From the NCBI GenBank assembly GCA_010015745.1, contig ML978154.1:396668-460667 (forward strand): a DNA stretch of 64,000 nucleotides, read 5' to 3'. The translations under genes and the position numbers were made by a program. Below, piece by piece: positions 33,250 through 44,892 of the stretch. The stretch is from Setomelanomma holmii. Taxonomy: Eukaryota > Ascomycota > Dothideomycetes > Pleosporales > Phaeosphaeriaceae. Under the pieces are notes generated by a model. It was given only the letters and a program-made list of their open reading frames with translations. It was not told the origin of the DNA and made no database searches. Every line of letters starts with the position of its first letter. The first letter of the stretch is position 1.

Positions 33250-33823
33250 GCTTGGAACAGCGTTCTTGAGGCGCTTTGGATCATCTCATTTGTTCTTGCT
33301 AGGGCTCGGATATTTGCTTCATCTGAAAGATAGTAAACGACTTCACGCATCGTCGTTGATGTGGTGAAGTTACGTTGTACCAAGATCAACGAAGCAGCTT
33401 CTAAGTTCTCGAATCGTGCACGACCAAGACGCGACCCATCACGAGTCAGGCAAGGGACCCTGGCAACTTGCCCTGTTGACACCTTGTGGGACCAAAACAG
33501 CACCCAGAAACAAGGCTACCATGATGCGCCGCTGTCGAAGGGTTAAACGTTTTTGCGAGAGTGATATCAGCGTTGCTCGGTTGATCGGCCACTGTACCAG
33601 CTCTTGGCATGAGTGTGGGCAGGTTTGCTTGCTGAATTTTCAGGTTTTATCGGCTGATCTCACACGTCCAGCTCACTGAAACGCGACATGCCTCGTGATA
33701 TATGTTCTGGGCGACGCACGTCATGCTGCTGTTCTCGAAGTTGTAGAGAACTGATATCATTGATTTTGACTTCATCAGCGAGTACATTCATTGACAACAG
33801 CAAAACTCCACAACAGCAGCATC
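33250..33823. other. Intergenic
   Basis: About 570 bp between RING gene 3 and the small unknown gene. No gene is supported. Confidence 0.4.
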
Positions 33824-34329
33824 ATGGCGACGGAAGAAACCGTGCAACTCAATGAGGCGCATGGGCCGCACCAAGCTTCCATCGACGCGTTCGAATCGGT
33901 CCTGCACTCTGTGAAAGCTGAGCTCGTCAAGCTACGTCACACCCATGATAGTAGGGCTTCCTTTGGCTAGGACATGAACAAGCCCTAACGCATACAGAGC
34001 ACGAACCAGAGTACTTCCACGCAATCAAAGAGCTATCGGACCACGATCTAGCCTCATTCTCGGTTGAAGACCTCGAGTCGGTCCGCGTTGCCACGTCCGC
34101 CTACGGGTTACATTTGTTCGGCAAGGTCAAGATACCAGCCGCGAGCGATGCGTACATCCACGTCCGTATCTTTGGCTCTGCGAAGGAGGGCACAGACGGC
34201 AGTGCTCTCGATGAAAGGGAGTACAAGCTGCACAGCATCCATACTGAGGAGGTGGTGAAGTCGGATGGGGATCGGGTGTATAGAGCCGTCTTCAAGAAGG
34301 ATGACCCTCTGGAGTGGTTCGATACCTAA
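33824..34329 (+). CDS. Small protein of unknown function
   Basis: Exons 33824-33950 and 33998-34329 joined across a 47-nt intron (GTAGGG, branch CTAAC, ATACAG) give 152 aa with no membrane span or signal peptide. The N-terminal half is helical and acidic (ASIDAFESVLHSVKAELVKL). The C-terminal half is likely beta-rich (AYIHVRIFGSAKEG, KLHSIHTEEV, VYRAVFKKDDPLEWF). The splice is supported because the second-exon frame is open, ordered in composition and has no good start of its own. I do not recognise a family. Confidence 0.6.
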
Positions 34330-35875
34330 AAGCCGTGAAAAATCGATTGCAATCAAGACTTTCTACATTTAGCGCACCGTGTCCTCTTCTTAGTAATGAC
34401 TGATCACTGGATAGCTCGAGCGATCGTCAATGAAATTTCTGGTCGACAACGTTTTCGCGCTCCAAGCCTGTATAGGGCAGCTCTGCGATCGTATGATCTG
34501 ACGGGTGGCTCCCATGACGCGGCCACAACATCATCCTAACAGCACCAAACAAAAATTGTCGGCTCATCAAGACTCTGGGTTATAATACTGGCGCTAAGAC
34601 CTATGAAAATCTGCTACAGGGAGGGAGTATTCCCGCGCGAACGTCCTTCAGGTTGTGGTAGTATCGCACGGTGTCTTGCAGCATGCATCTGGCCAGCCGG
34701 AAATACGAGGGGAACAGGACGATTATCAGCCCAAGGCTACCGGGAGTGGTGGACCATGTGGAATTGATGTTCCTCCATCGCTTGAGCCAATGTGTGGTTG
34801 GGCTGTGGATTCAACGTTGCGGAGCTGGAGCGCCAAGCGTACCCGACGTCGACGATTTGCCCAGACAGGCACGTGTGCGTATGGGTTCTGAAAGCTCCAT
34901 GAGTATATTTTGCCCGTTTGAGAAATATGTTGTAGGGGCCTGTGTACCATCCTTGCTCAGATGCGAGCCGTAGAGATCTCGAGGTCTTGATGTTACATGT
35001 CAGCCACACCCGAGAACTGTGCAATTCTTGTTGGCGCAGGATCGGTCGACCGTTATGACGCTTCAGATGCCCGGCTCCAGCCGTTCGCTTATGCTTGCTC
35101 TCGCTTGCTCCTGTTTACGACTTGTGCAATTGAGGGCGTGCAGTCCGGGGTGCCATGTGGCGCCGTTGCGCACGCCAGTCATGGAGATAATGAGGCTGAT
35201 CTGGAGAGTAAGCAATTTACCGTACCTGGAGGTGCATTATCAGTCGGTCTTTCTGTGCATTTCAAGATCACCAACCCCTAGCGTGAACGGCTCCGTAGTC
35301 TCCCGACGCGGAAAGTGACTTTTCGTTTCAAGCAATCCATTTCTTTCGTTGTCAATGCGCTTTAGACGTCGAGACCGTCAAGATTCACGGACACTCACCG
35401 ACTAAGCGCGAAGGATTTTGAAACCAGACGATCTTCCCCTTGAGGCTCAGGATGGACTGTAGTGCAGCACGTCTGGCTTCTGGCCTTGACCATAGCTTAG
35501 CAGACTCTATACATTCTCGTTGCTTAGCCTGTCGGACCGATTCGCGCGGAATTCGGGGTCAGGTGGATTGACTAATTCAGGAGCAGTGCAGAAGGATTTC
35601 GATACAAGCAGTACATGGCGGTCGTTACCAATGTACTGGTGGTGGATTTTGCGTGTTATTCGCGGGAAGGAGATTGTGGGTTGTGCCTATGCCTGCATTA
35701 TATCGGAGCTGGCTCCCGCCGGGTCATAGTCCGTCCGTTTAGGCGCGCTTCGATGGAATTGGGTTGGTTGACAATACCATATTGGTCGTGAGCATCCATC
35801 CAAAATGATGGCCCGTTGTTTCCTGTTTTGAAGCAGCATTTCAGTCACATCAGCCACACTGAACACATCTCAGCG
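34330..35875. other. Gene-free interval
   Basis: About 1.5 kb. Several open frames of 60-100 codons occur on both strands and overlap each other, the pattern expected of non-coding DNA. The right end is the promoter of the Fun_TF gene. Confidence 0.4.
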
Positions 35876-37455
35876 ATGCCAAAAGCCATGGCGCACGCAC
35901 CAGAGAGCAACTACCTCACCCCATACTCGACGATATCTTCAGCAGATGAAGTAGATGCAAGACAGTCGCAGAGCCCACCTGACATGGCCACATCGTATCG
36001 ATCAACCCGCAAACAGGCTTGCACACAATACGCCTTCATCATGCAGACTGGCGATGAGAGCTCGACGACTGTGAAGAAGAAGCTTAAGACTGTCCGAAGC
36101 CATGTCATGAAAAACTATCTTCATCAACAACAACAGCGACGAAGCATCGAAGATCTTCTAGAGACAGATGGAAACAAGACACGGAGGAAAAGCAAGGATC
36201 GTCGACGGAGCCGCTCAGCCTCCCCCAATGTCACGCTGAGCGTCAACGGGCAGACTGGTAAAGGCGTCCTGACATCTGCGGCGCGAAACGATTCAAAATC
36301 TGCTTTCCATTTCCTAGGTCCCTTCTTCGACGTCAACGTAGCAGATTTCACAAACCAGGGTACGTGTGTCATCTGCTGAAAACTCGAATCTGTAAAGCAG
36401 CCGTCGTCGTGTTGCTCTCAACCTCAGTTGCAGCTTGTGTGTGCGACATTACAAGCCCAACACTAACTGCGAGTAGGTCTGTTCGACATTGTGCCAGACG
36501 GTGCCATGCGCGGTTGTCACCACAATATTGTTGACGGAGCTCGACAGTATCTGCGATGTGTCATATCAGACTGCTTCGCCGGACGGCTGCATCCGAGCTG
36601 CGCAACGCTGAATGCGAAGGTCGACACGGTCAGATCCGTCAAAGACACCTTGGCCCTTTGCGATGGCAGAGTACCTCCACAGGCGATCTTTGCCGTGACT
36701 CTGTTGGCATATGGATGTGTAAGCATTGACAGACCCAGCAATGAATCAAGCTGATGAGTCGCAGGCCATTTCGACAGAATGGATGGAAGCTCATGATCAT
36801 GCGGACGTGTTGGTCTGTCTTGTTGACTCAATTGGAGGAATGCAAGCACTCGAGTTCGACTTGCAAAGATCAGTAGCTTGGTCAGTGACATGCTGCCTTC
36901 ATTGTTACCAATGCTTCTCTAACGCAACGAAGGATCACGTACTCGGTCGCAGCTGTATTGAACTCCGCCCCGGCATTCTTGCCACCTCTTTGCCAAGAAC
37001 ATGGCGTCATTGCATTATCATTGTTCGATGATGCTCAGATGAAGGCATGGCGAACAATGAAAAGATTCCCCAAGGACAATGCCTTCGTATACGATGTGGT
37101 AGTCCGAATGCATCGATTAAGTCTGGCTACGTCATCGGAATGGCATGGCAAGGTCGACTGGCGAGCTTTGAGCAATCTGCATTTCGAGGCGATGCACAAA
37201 GTCTTGTCAACTAACGCAGAAAGACCATGGAGAAAATTGCTTTCAGAGAGTGCCCGGGGAGACGAATTGTCGACCATGTTCGAGGTCTGGACGCTCGCAC
37301 TTCCTTTATTCGTCTGGGCTACTACACGGCAGCTAAGTTCTGGACTTGGCGTCAACACTCCTTGGTCAGGTCATGATAGCATAATATTTCGGATCCGTGA
37401 GCTGCTCGATGATGCCAGCGGCTGTCGCATGTGGCCGCGGGGCAGATTCTTATAG
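35876..37455 (+). CDS. Fun_TF-type transcription regulator, C-terminally truncated by a stop
   Basis: Four exons: 35876-36359, 36477-36718, 36765-36880 and 36933-37455, 454 aa. The N-terminal segment YAFIMQTGDESST followed by VRSHVMKNYLHQQQQ is the hallmark of the fungal-specific transcription factor family often annotated as tachykinin-like; there is no Zn2Cys6 cluster. The body (LFDIVPDG, ITYSVAAVLNSAPAF, LPLFVWATTRQ) follows the Fun_TF helical domain. The reading frame meets TAG at 37453-37455 but stays open for another 85 codons to 37710 with protein-like content (LLRVMRKAIKQLKLKELEDF). The stop therefore looks premature. The truncated product keeps most of the domain and might still function. 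Confidence 0.7.
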
Positions 37456-37913
37456 CCCGTGCTGGCATCGCTCCTATACTGTATAGAGGCCTGCAGCTTT
37501 GCAAGTCCTTGGAGACCATGGCTGTTGCGGGTAATGCGCAAGGCAATTAAGCAATTGAAACTGAAAGAGTTGGAAGACTTTAGGAAGTCGTTGGAGTTCT
37601 TCCCAAGTACAGATGCTTATCGCCTGGTTGCAGAAAGCGCGTGGACGGAAATTACGCAGGCCGAATGTCAGACAATGGCCCCAGCGATGACACCTTCGAC
37701 CAGAGACTGAGAACGTGCGTCGAAGAGAAAATTTACGAACAGACAAGTCGAAGCGACTGTGGATGAAAGGTCTAGTCGTTTGAAAGCTCAGTGGAATGGT
37801 GGAACTATTAATCACCGACTAGCGTCTTGGCAGCGTCTGGAGCACCACAGCGCGCGCATTTGAAGAGTCCGAAGATTCGTCGCACCGAATCATCAACATC
37901 ATCTCAGCACGAT

Positions 37914-38633
37914 ATGAGCCGTGTTTGGACCGTATCGGAGGCTTTGCCCGCGGATTCGCTTGCCATCGCCACGCTCTTTGCGCTGTCCTGGACATCTCCA
38001 TTCGAGCAGCTCCAATTCGGGCGCGTCGATACTTCAACTCTCGTCTCAGCTATGGCTCTGCGCATCACACGACAGATGCAGCTTGCAAACATGGGCTTTC
38101 TCGTCATTCGAGATCCTCGCACGCAAGAGGCTGTGTCTGTAGCACAGTGGTCAGTCCATCCTGAGGAATGCGCTGTTTCGAGAGAAACTTTGGAAGAGTT
38201 TGAAGAGCATCAAGCTTTTGAGGACGAGATATATAGGAGCAATTTACCGAGCGACAGTAATAAAGACCTCATTATGGAGTTTTCGACCGGCGTACGTAAC
38301 CTCAAGGAGTAAGTACTTCAAGGCCAGAAGCATTACATGGTAGAAAACCTGGCAACCCATCCCGATCATCGGCGCAAAGAATTTGCCACCCGTCTTCTCG
38401 AGACCATCTCTTACCGCGCAGACGCTGAAAAGGCGCTGGTGTATCTTGTGACCGCCAGCGACAACGATGCTAGAGCTATGTACTCTCGACTCGGTTTCGC
38501 AGAACAAGGACGCTTGACCTTGAAGGATATCGGTAGATCTGTTGCGACCCAGAAGTTGACAGATAATGGCGGCTATGCCGAGCATACTCATATTGCGTTT
38601 GTCAGGTCTCCTCCCCGAAGCGCTTCAAAGTGA
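37914..38633 (+). pseudogene. GNAT acetyltransferase gene with an in-frame stop
   Basis: One frame of 239 sense codons from ATG 37914, interrupted by TAA at 38310-38312. The part after the stop holds the acetyl-CoA-binding signature (MVENLATHPDHRRKEFATRL) and the C-terminal GNAT motif (ASDNDARAMYSRLGF). The part before it holds the usual N-terminal region (FLVIRDPRTQEAVSVAQWSV). Neither piece is a complete enzyme. A GTAAGT overlaps the stop, but no acceptor at normal distance removes it while keeping the downstream frame. N-acetyltransferase activity would be expected of an intact copy; the substrate is unknown. Confidence 0.65.
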
Positions 38634-39110
38634 ATCACCTTTACCACAACATGCAATCTTCACCTCCTACCGTGTGGTCCAGGGGCTCATGGTGATATTC
38701 GAGGCTCCGTTGCGTAAACAGCATGTTTGCAAGACAGCTTGGACCCGCTGGCCTCATCTCTAGGTGAAGGTCGCTGGTGCTCGATCTTTTGCACGCAGGC
38801 CACCTTTTATCTGCCGCCAAGCATATACGACGCTGTCAAGTTCTCTTACCTGCTCGCCCGTATCTCCTAACCCGTCTCTGTGGTGAATGACGCTTATGTA
38901 GTACTCAAGCTATATTCCGGAAGTCCTTCGTGGCTTATCGTTCTTGCTTCCAACCTTGTTCTAAGCTTGAAGCCGAACTCCCAAGGCCCGTCCAACTCAG
39001 ACAGCCATCATCATAGCGTGGCAGGGCGCAATCTGTAAGTTGGCACCTATATCGAGATCGCACCGAGACGAGCCAACGCGCGCATCCTATTGACAGCGAC
39101 TAGATGCGGC
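38634..39110. other. Interval between two relics
   Basis: About 480 bp, no gene supported. Probably the spacer and promoter remnant of the GTPase-like relic downstream. Confidence 0.35.
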
Positions 39111-42100
39111 ATGCAAGATCTCACCGCTATGAGACTACAGCGACAAAGCGAGTCTCCGCTATTCGAACCTGAGAAGTCAACGAACGGTACAGACGAACTT
39201 GCATCGTCTCCACCATCGCACTCCACTGGTCCTGTAACCATCATGCACAACGAAGCACCGATTCTGCTCAAGCCTGACCCTGATTAGCCATCAACATCTC
39301 CTGGCTTCAACGAACCAAATTCGCCGATGTCGAAGAAGCGAAAAGGTCGGTTTGTAATCCCTCCATGACGATGAGATGCTGACTGGCCTATAGTGCAGCA
39401 TATGTATTTTGACGCTACAGCTTATTTGGACAACAAAATCGAGAATGCTGAAGCTTGGAGAGAAATCGCGCCCTACGACCCCACACAGGAAGATCGACCA
39501 GCCGCAAAAGTTTCTGTCTTTCGCCCGGGATTCGTTTAGCGGAAGATATAATAGGACAGCAGATCATTCAGTACCTTCTCAACGCCATCGGCATTCTCAA
39601 GCGTACAAAACCCAATGCAGAACTCTCGCATATGGAGATGCGACTAAAGAAGCTGCTCTCTCCGACGTATAGCCCGGCCATCATCATCGGGGTCCGCGGG
39701 CTAGCCGGCAAAGGCAAAACCTCAGTAATCAATGCAGCTCTCAGCGAGATTGGGCTGGCACACACGGTAACACTCTTGCTGCATGGCTATCGTATAGTAA
39801 GGCTAACTCAATGCAGAGTTCCGGAAATGTAGGCACATATGTCCCAGTCGAGTACCTGGCACTTGGAGATCTACCAGCTCCATACGCATTCGAAGTGAGG
39901 ATGTTTACGCTTGACCAAGTCAAAAAGTGCCTGCGTGGACTATGGGAAGACTACTTCCAAGGAGCTCTATCCGACGACAGGGATGATGCGGACGATTCAG
40001 ATGCAGTGGATCTAGTCAAGCCCGCACGTGACACATTTCTCGCTCTGTTCTCTGATCTGCCGGATTTTGAGTCTGAAGAGAAGGCAGACGCTTTTCTGAG
40101 CCAAGCGAAGTCTGTTGACGATCCTAGAGTCGTATCGAAATTGCTCAGATGGGCTCAAGAGAGATACGCCAGGCTGGAGCAGATTGCTTCGAACCAGCCA
40201 TTCTTCACCCACACAATCAGCGACCTCACTGACCTAATGGAACCATACATACAGACGGCAGTTTCACCCCACTACGAAGGTCAGGAGGCAGTTGGGTTGG
40301 AGAGCTCTGTGTGGCCTTTCATCAAGCTAGGACGGTGCGAAAAATAATATCCTTTGGTCTGGAGCTCAATACTGACGGTGAATAGAGTCGCGCTCGCAAA
40401 TCCTCTTCTTAAAGCTGGGCTAGTCGTGGCTGATCTTCCTGGTTTGTCTTACGAGTTGTCCTCTGTTTTAGTATCGATTTCGATATTTGTAGGAAATAAC
40501 GACTGCAACAAGCAGCGCATTCATCTTGCCGAAAGCTACATTAAACGTTGTCGAATCACGATTGTAGTGGATGAGATCAAGCGAGCCGGTGATAATGAGA
40601 GCCTGAAGCAAACCTTATACGAAGTGTGGCGACGTAAACGCGAAGACAGTGTGACAGTCGTCCTTACCCATACTGATGTCAGTATCTTTTACGAACGACA
40701 CGCAGTGACATCAGCTGACCCAGCTATTGTAGGAAATCGGTGACGAGTCCAGCTGCAAGGCACCGTTGCAGACCGATGAACAGATCATGATGAGTGCGCT
40801 GAAGACACACCGGGCTGCAATGGAACAGAAGGCCAAGAAAACCAATGCGCAGCTTAAGGAGCCGAAGAATCGGAAGAATCAATTGCTTCGTCAGCAACAG
40901 GAGACGAGAAAGAGCGTCACGAGTTAGTCAGACGTGCTGCAAGCGATGAGGATCTAGCTGATACAGATTAGTACGCACATTCGACATGCAGATGTCCTGT
41001 AAGACTATCGATCGAATGTAAATCTTCTTGTTATCAAACTAACGCGCCTACAGGAGAAAGCGAATACTAGTGGAAGCACGCAGTCGACAAGTCAAATCGA
41101 ACCTTCGGACATGGTTCCGCGACAATACTGGACTCAAAGAGCCCTTGAACGTCTTCCGCGTGAGCACTACACACTACATGGAGCTTCTCAGAGAAGACGA
41201 CAACCGGTCTCTAATGAACTTACCGGAGTTCACCCCGGGGTCTACCGAGATTGTCGCGCTTAGGCGCCATCTCTTCACTTTGGTAAAGAAGTGCGGTGAG
41301 AAGCAGAGTATGATCAACTATTATCGCCAAGTCAAGCACCTGCTCAACGAGATGTCGCTCGCCTGCACAAGGTTCAAGCCCATGTACAAGCGAGACCACC
41401 TGCTCAAGTTCATTCAGGATACTCACGATAGCTTTCCTGATCAATGTCGACGACATCGTGCGACGTTCTCGAGGTGGCTACAGCCTGTCCTGGATGCCTC
41501 CAACACATCTCTGAAGGACTGGCTTAGGAAAGCGGAGAAGTCTTGTGAGAAGTGGAGCCATTACAATGCCAACAGCTACTGGACCTTCTTGAAGCGCGAG
41601 GGCGTCCACAAGAGGCCGACGAAGAATAAAGAGGATTGGAGTCGCACGCTGCTGGACTACGGCATGGACGATCTGGAGCCATTGCTCACTGCACTCTGTA
41701 GCACGGGCTGCAGCTCATACGCTACCGAGCTCATTCAAGCCTTTCATGAGAAGATGGATGACTGGATTGTGAGCTTCGCTTTAATCTCGATCAAATCTCG
41801 ATCAAGCTCTTCAGTGAGTTCTTCGACAACATGCAGCTGCAAAACAATGCGATCGAGGACCATGTGCGAGCCATGGTTGGAGCTTTGAAGGATGGCCTCT
41901 TTTAAGTCCAACATCCTTGGGGATATTTGTCTGGAGACTGACATATCACATGAAGCTTAGCCACCAAGCAACGTCATTGAAGGTGAAAGGCAGCCCTTTT
42001 GGACGATACATGAAGGAGACATACATCTCAGTCATGAAGGCACATCCGCCCCGCACCGGAAAGGCAGGTATTCACAACAATCGTCGCGCGATGTTCAAGA

Positions 42101-42369
42101 ACGCAATCATCGACCAAGCCTCGGGTCCATACCTAGCCATCAAGCAGCATATCGAGGTGCAAGCAAATGCGCTGCTGCTAGCTGCCGACTCAGAGCTAAA
42201 GAAGATGTGTGACGAGATCTTCGACAAGATCTGTCCGGTGCAGGAAGACGATGGCTTCCGGGCTTTAGATCGTTGTAAAGAGCTGAAAAAGGATATTGAC
42301 GAGGCAAAGCGCATTCTCGAGGGTCCAGAGAAGGAGGCGTTGGCGAGTGCCGGTATCAAGGTGGTCTGA
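39111..42369 (+). pseudogene. SLIP-GC/dynamin-like large GTPase gene, multiply disrupted
   Basis: Segments in several frames follow the order of fungal nuclear-GTPase SLIP-GC-like proteins: a P-loop GVRGLAGKGKTSVINA (39690-39740), SSGNVGTYVPVEYLALGD, VVADLPG (G3, 40425-40441), VVLTHTD (G4-like, 40650-40677), RKRILVEARSRQVKSNL, and a helical C-terminus to 42369. Introns at 39767-39816, 40335-40385, 40442-40492 and 40678-40732 still splice in frame. Lesions: TAG 39285-39287; one-base loss in a G run at 39527-39529; a frame change near 40880-40930; an 11-bp tandem duplication at 41783-41805; stop and frame change near 41890-41920. An intact ancestor would have been about 900 aa. Function in fungi is not established. 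Confidence 0.7.
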
Positions 42370-44570
42370 ACGACACACGTGAAGAGTGTGAACATCGCGA
42401 GAGCTGCGACAACGTCCGTCTCCTGAGTTTTCACCGTCATCTGCATCATAGATATGGAATCAGCAGCGCATGGTATCGTGCTTGACTTGGGTGAGCTTGG
42501 GACACTGCACGGATTACATTATTCACTCGTGAGCGACGTTTCGCGGAACGCACAACGGGCTTAGTTTCTAGGCTTGCAGTATGTGCAATACGTCTTACTA
42601 CTACGAGGCCACAAGGTTCCTCAGTATGTACAAGCGTTGCGGACCGCTCACAGTGCAGTAGAATCTTAAACACATGCTTTCCGTACAATCGTTTTGAATG
42701 CTTGCAAACGCCCTCGACCTTGCCCATGTCGTTTTCAACGCTGTGATCAAGTCGCTGAGCCGTCTCCAAGTCTCGTTGTCATTCGCGCTCAGGCAGTTTC
42801 GGGCGACCGATGATTGTCGTTGGTCTGTATCAAGAAAGGAACACGGTGCCCTCTTTGCGCTTGTCAAAGTGTCGCGGACCAAGTAGAACCAGGATGCTAC
42901 AATACCGTAAGCAGTGATAGTTCCCATCTCATGGTTTTCTCGACCCGAAGATATCATCTTCCTCGATGGCATTCTTCACACGCCCCACTCATCAATGGTA
43001 TCGTACCCACCTTGCGTGCGCTTTCACGAGGGCATAACTGCCACGCATGGACGGGTCAAGAACGTGCCCAGCGTCTCAAGAGCTGTGAAGGGGTTGATTG
43101 TTGAAGGTGCTGAACCTAGATTGCCAAATGTTCGATATGCCCCGAAGGTGTTTCAAAACGCGGTGCGAGTTTCGCCGAACCCCATCCAAAAGCATGAACG
43201 ATGCTAAAAGGCCCGGTGCAGGTCAGCGAAACAGCTTCGAAAGTGTTTCTGGTCCAAGTTCTGGTCGTAATCCCCACTACTACCGCCAGCTCCATCTTAC
43301 TCTAGCGCATCCCAGGTATTTCCGACATGCAACAGACGGCAAATGTCATTATATGAAGGCTGACCGATCTGAGTATCCGTGAGGTACTAGAGTCGTGCTC
43401 GCAAATTATCTGCCCGCGCAATCTACGAAGCCTGTGACATCGTCTCGAGCACTAATTTAGCAATCAATTCGGTGTTATATACTCGTTGAATAAATCTGGG
43501 TCTAGCAGAAGCCTGTACGTCTCCAACACATTCTGAGTTTCTGTCATGCTTACAGCGAATTTCCGTGAGGATGTTCGGGATCCACTCTGCCTCAATTGTG
43601 CAATGAGTGTAGCTCTGATGCTCAGGCATTATTTCGACCTGTTCTTCCACAGTAGCAATACCAGGGGAAGCCATTTCTCCCATTGATTAGGTCAGCATCT
43701 TGAGTAACAACGAGGTGGAAAAGTGGTGGTCTTGAGACATTGCTCATACGCGGCGTAGTGGAGCTCACGCCGAAATTTGCCTTATACACACCTGCATAAC
43801 TCCACGTAGATTTTGTAGTTGGAGGTCTTGATGAGATCTCACGAAAGTGTCCAGGCATTCAAAGAGCAGATCGTCAGGGTCTTACCGAGATTTCCTAGTG
43901 CTGCATTTTGCATTGCACTTTGGCGTAGTCAAATCCGGCGTGTTCTCCAAAAAGTGCTTTTCTGCCCTCGTGGATATACTCAGATACTTTCGTCCCTTTC
44001 AATTCGCAAGTCAAAATTCAGCAACGACAGTCAGGCCTTTCGCCAACGTCGAAATCTACGCACCCTCCACCTATTGCCGACACGGCCGAGATTACAGTCG
44101 GCCTTGCTAGCAATCCTACACCACACAGGTCAGGGCACTCCAGCGCAGTCCCTTCAAGGCCCTCCCTCACACATGCCGGTAATGCTGTCCTGTATGTCTT
44201 CAACAACTTTGGTCTTGCGACATCAAGTGTCGAAAGATATGTTAAGGATAGTAAGGCAGCCTCAACAGGCAGCAAGTATGCAGAGCCTTAAATAGAAGGC
44301 TACTCCGTGCGTCAGCCGAGCTTGAGGGCTGGGTCCTACCGTAAGATCAAACACGTGTCTGGCGCAAGCGAGAGCGCAACCAGAATTTCCCATTGACGTT
44401 GTGCTGTATGCATTCGAGTAGTTTGGCCTCTTGTCGTCGAAGATCAAGATTTCCGTTGAGGGAAGCCAGGCTGCCGTGAACGCGGTTTCTTATGTTTTCG
44501 ACACCGCATGTGAGCACAACCTTCTTGTCTGCTATGGTGTATGGCCTGCCCGCCGCGGAGTGGCGGCACC
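42370..44570. other. Gene-poor interval left of the U6 locus
   Basis: About 2.2 kb with no complete gene. A 40-codon protein-like stretch at 44172-44291 (NAVLYVFNNFGLATS) and another at 44440-44530 (VNAVSYVFDTACEHNLL) resemble each other weakly and may be remnants of one duplicated coding sequence; I cannot name the family. Confidence 0.3.
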
Positions 44571-44646
44571 GAACGATACAGAGAAGGTCAGCATGGCCCC
44601 TGCACTAAGGATGACATGCTCAATCAAAGAGAAGCTACTATTTTTC
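44571..44646 (+). pseudogene. U6 snRNA-derived copy lacking the 5' domain
   Basis: Matches the U6 gene on the opposite strand for about 75 nt, from the ACGATACAGAGA segment to the terminal T run, with about five substitutions. Changes fall in the segment after ACAGAGA (AAGGTCAGC against AAGATTAGC) and in the 3' stem (ACATGC against ACACGC). The first 25-30 nt, the 5' stem-loop, are replaced by unrelated sequence, and I see no TATA element at the expected distance. Most likely a pseudogene, convergent with the intact copy. Confidence 0.75.
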
Positions 44647-44782
44647 TCGCTCTTGATCTGGCCTTTGGCGAGTCCTGGAAATGTTTGGGGTATTGAAGTA
44701 AATGAAAAGAGGTAAGACCGTGTACAGAGCGCACGGTTGAGCAAAGAAAAGTGTTCGTGGGCAAAATGAAGAGCAAAATGTG

Positions 44783-44811
44783 ATCGTGACGCGGATCGAA
44801 CTCGCGACACA
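44783..44811 (-). promoter_or_regulatory. B-box-like element within a hairpin, downstream of U6
   Basis: On the minus strand GTTCGATCC (44793-44801) fits the pol III B-box consensus GWTCRANNC. It sits in the loop of an imperfect palindrome (GTG-T-CGCG ... CGCG-T-CAC). The distance from the U6 T run is about 92 bp. In Saccharomyces SNR6 a B box lies downstream of the terminator and recruits TFIIIC; the same use here is inferred. A tRNA is unlikely because the flanks do not fold into acceptor and anticodon arms. Confidence 0.5.
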
Positions 44812-44892
44812 ACGACCACAATTTGAGAAAGGATGATATGCTGCGACAAAATGACGATCAAATGATACAAGCCAAAGGCATATCCAGAAGCG

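Noticed and set aside
44783..44811. tRNA gene at the GTTCGATCC element
   Set aside because: Flanks do not form acceptor, D or anticodon arms; only the T-loop-like word is present, so a B box is the better reading.
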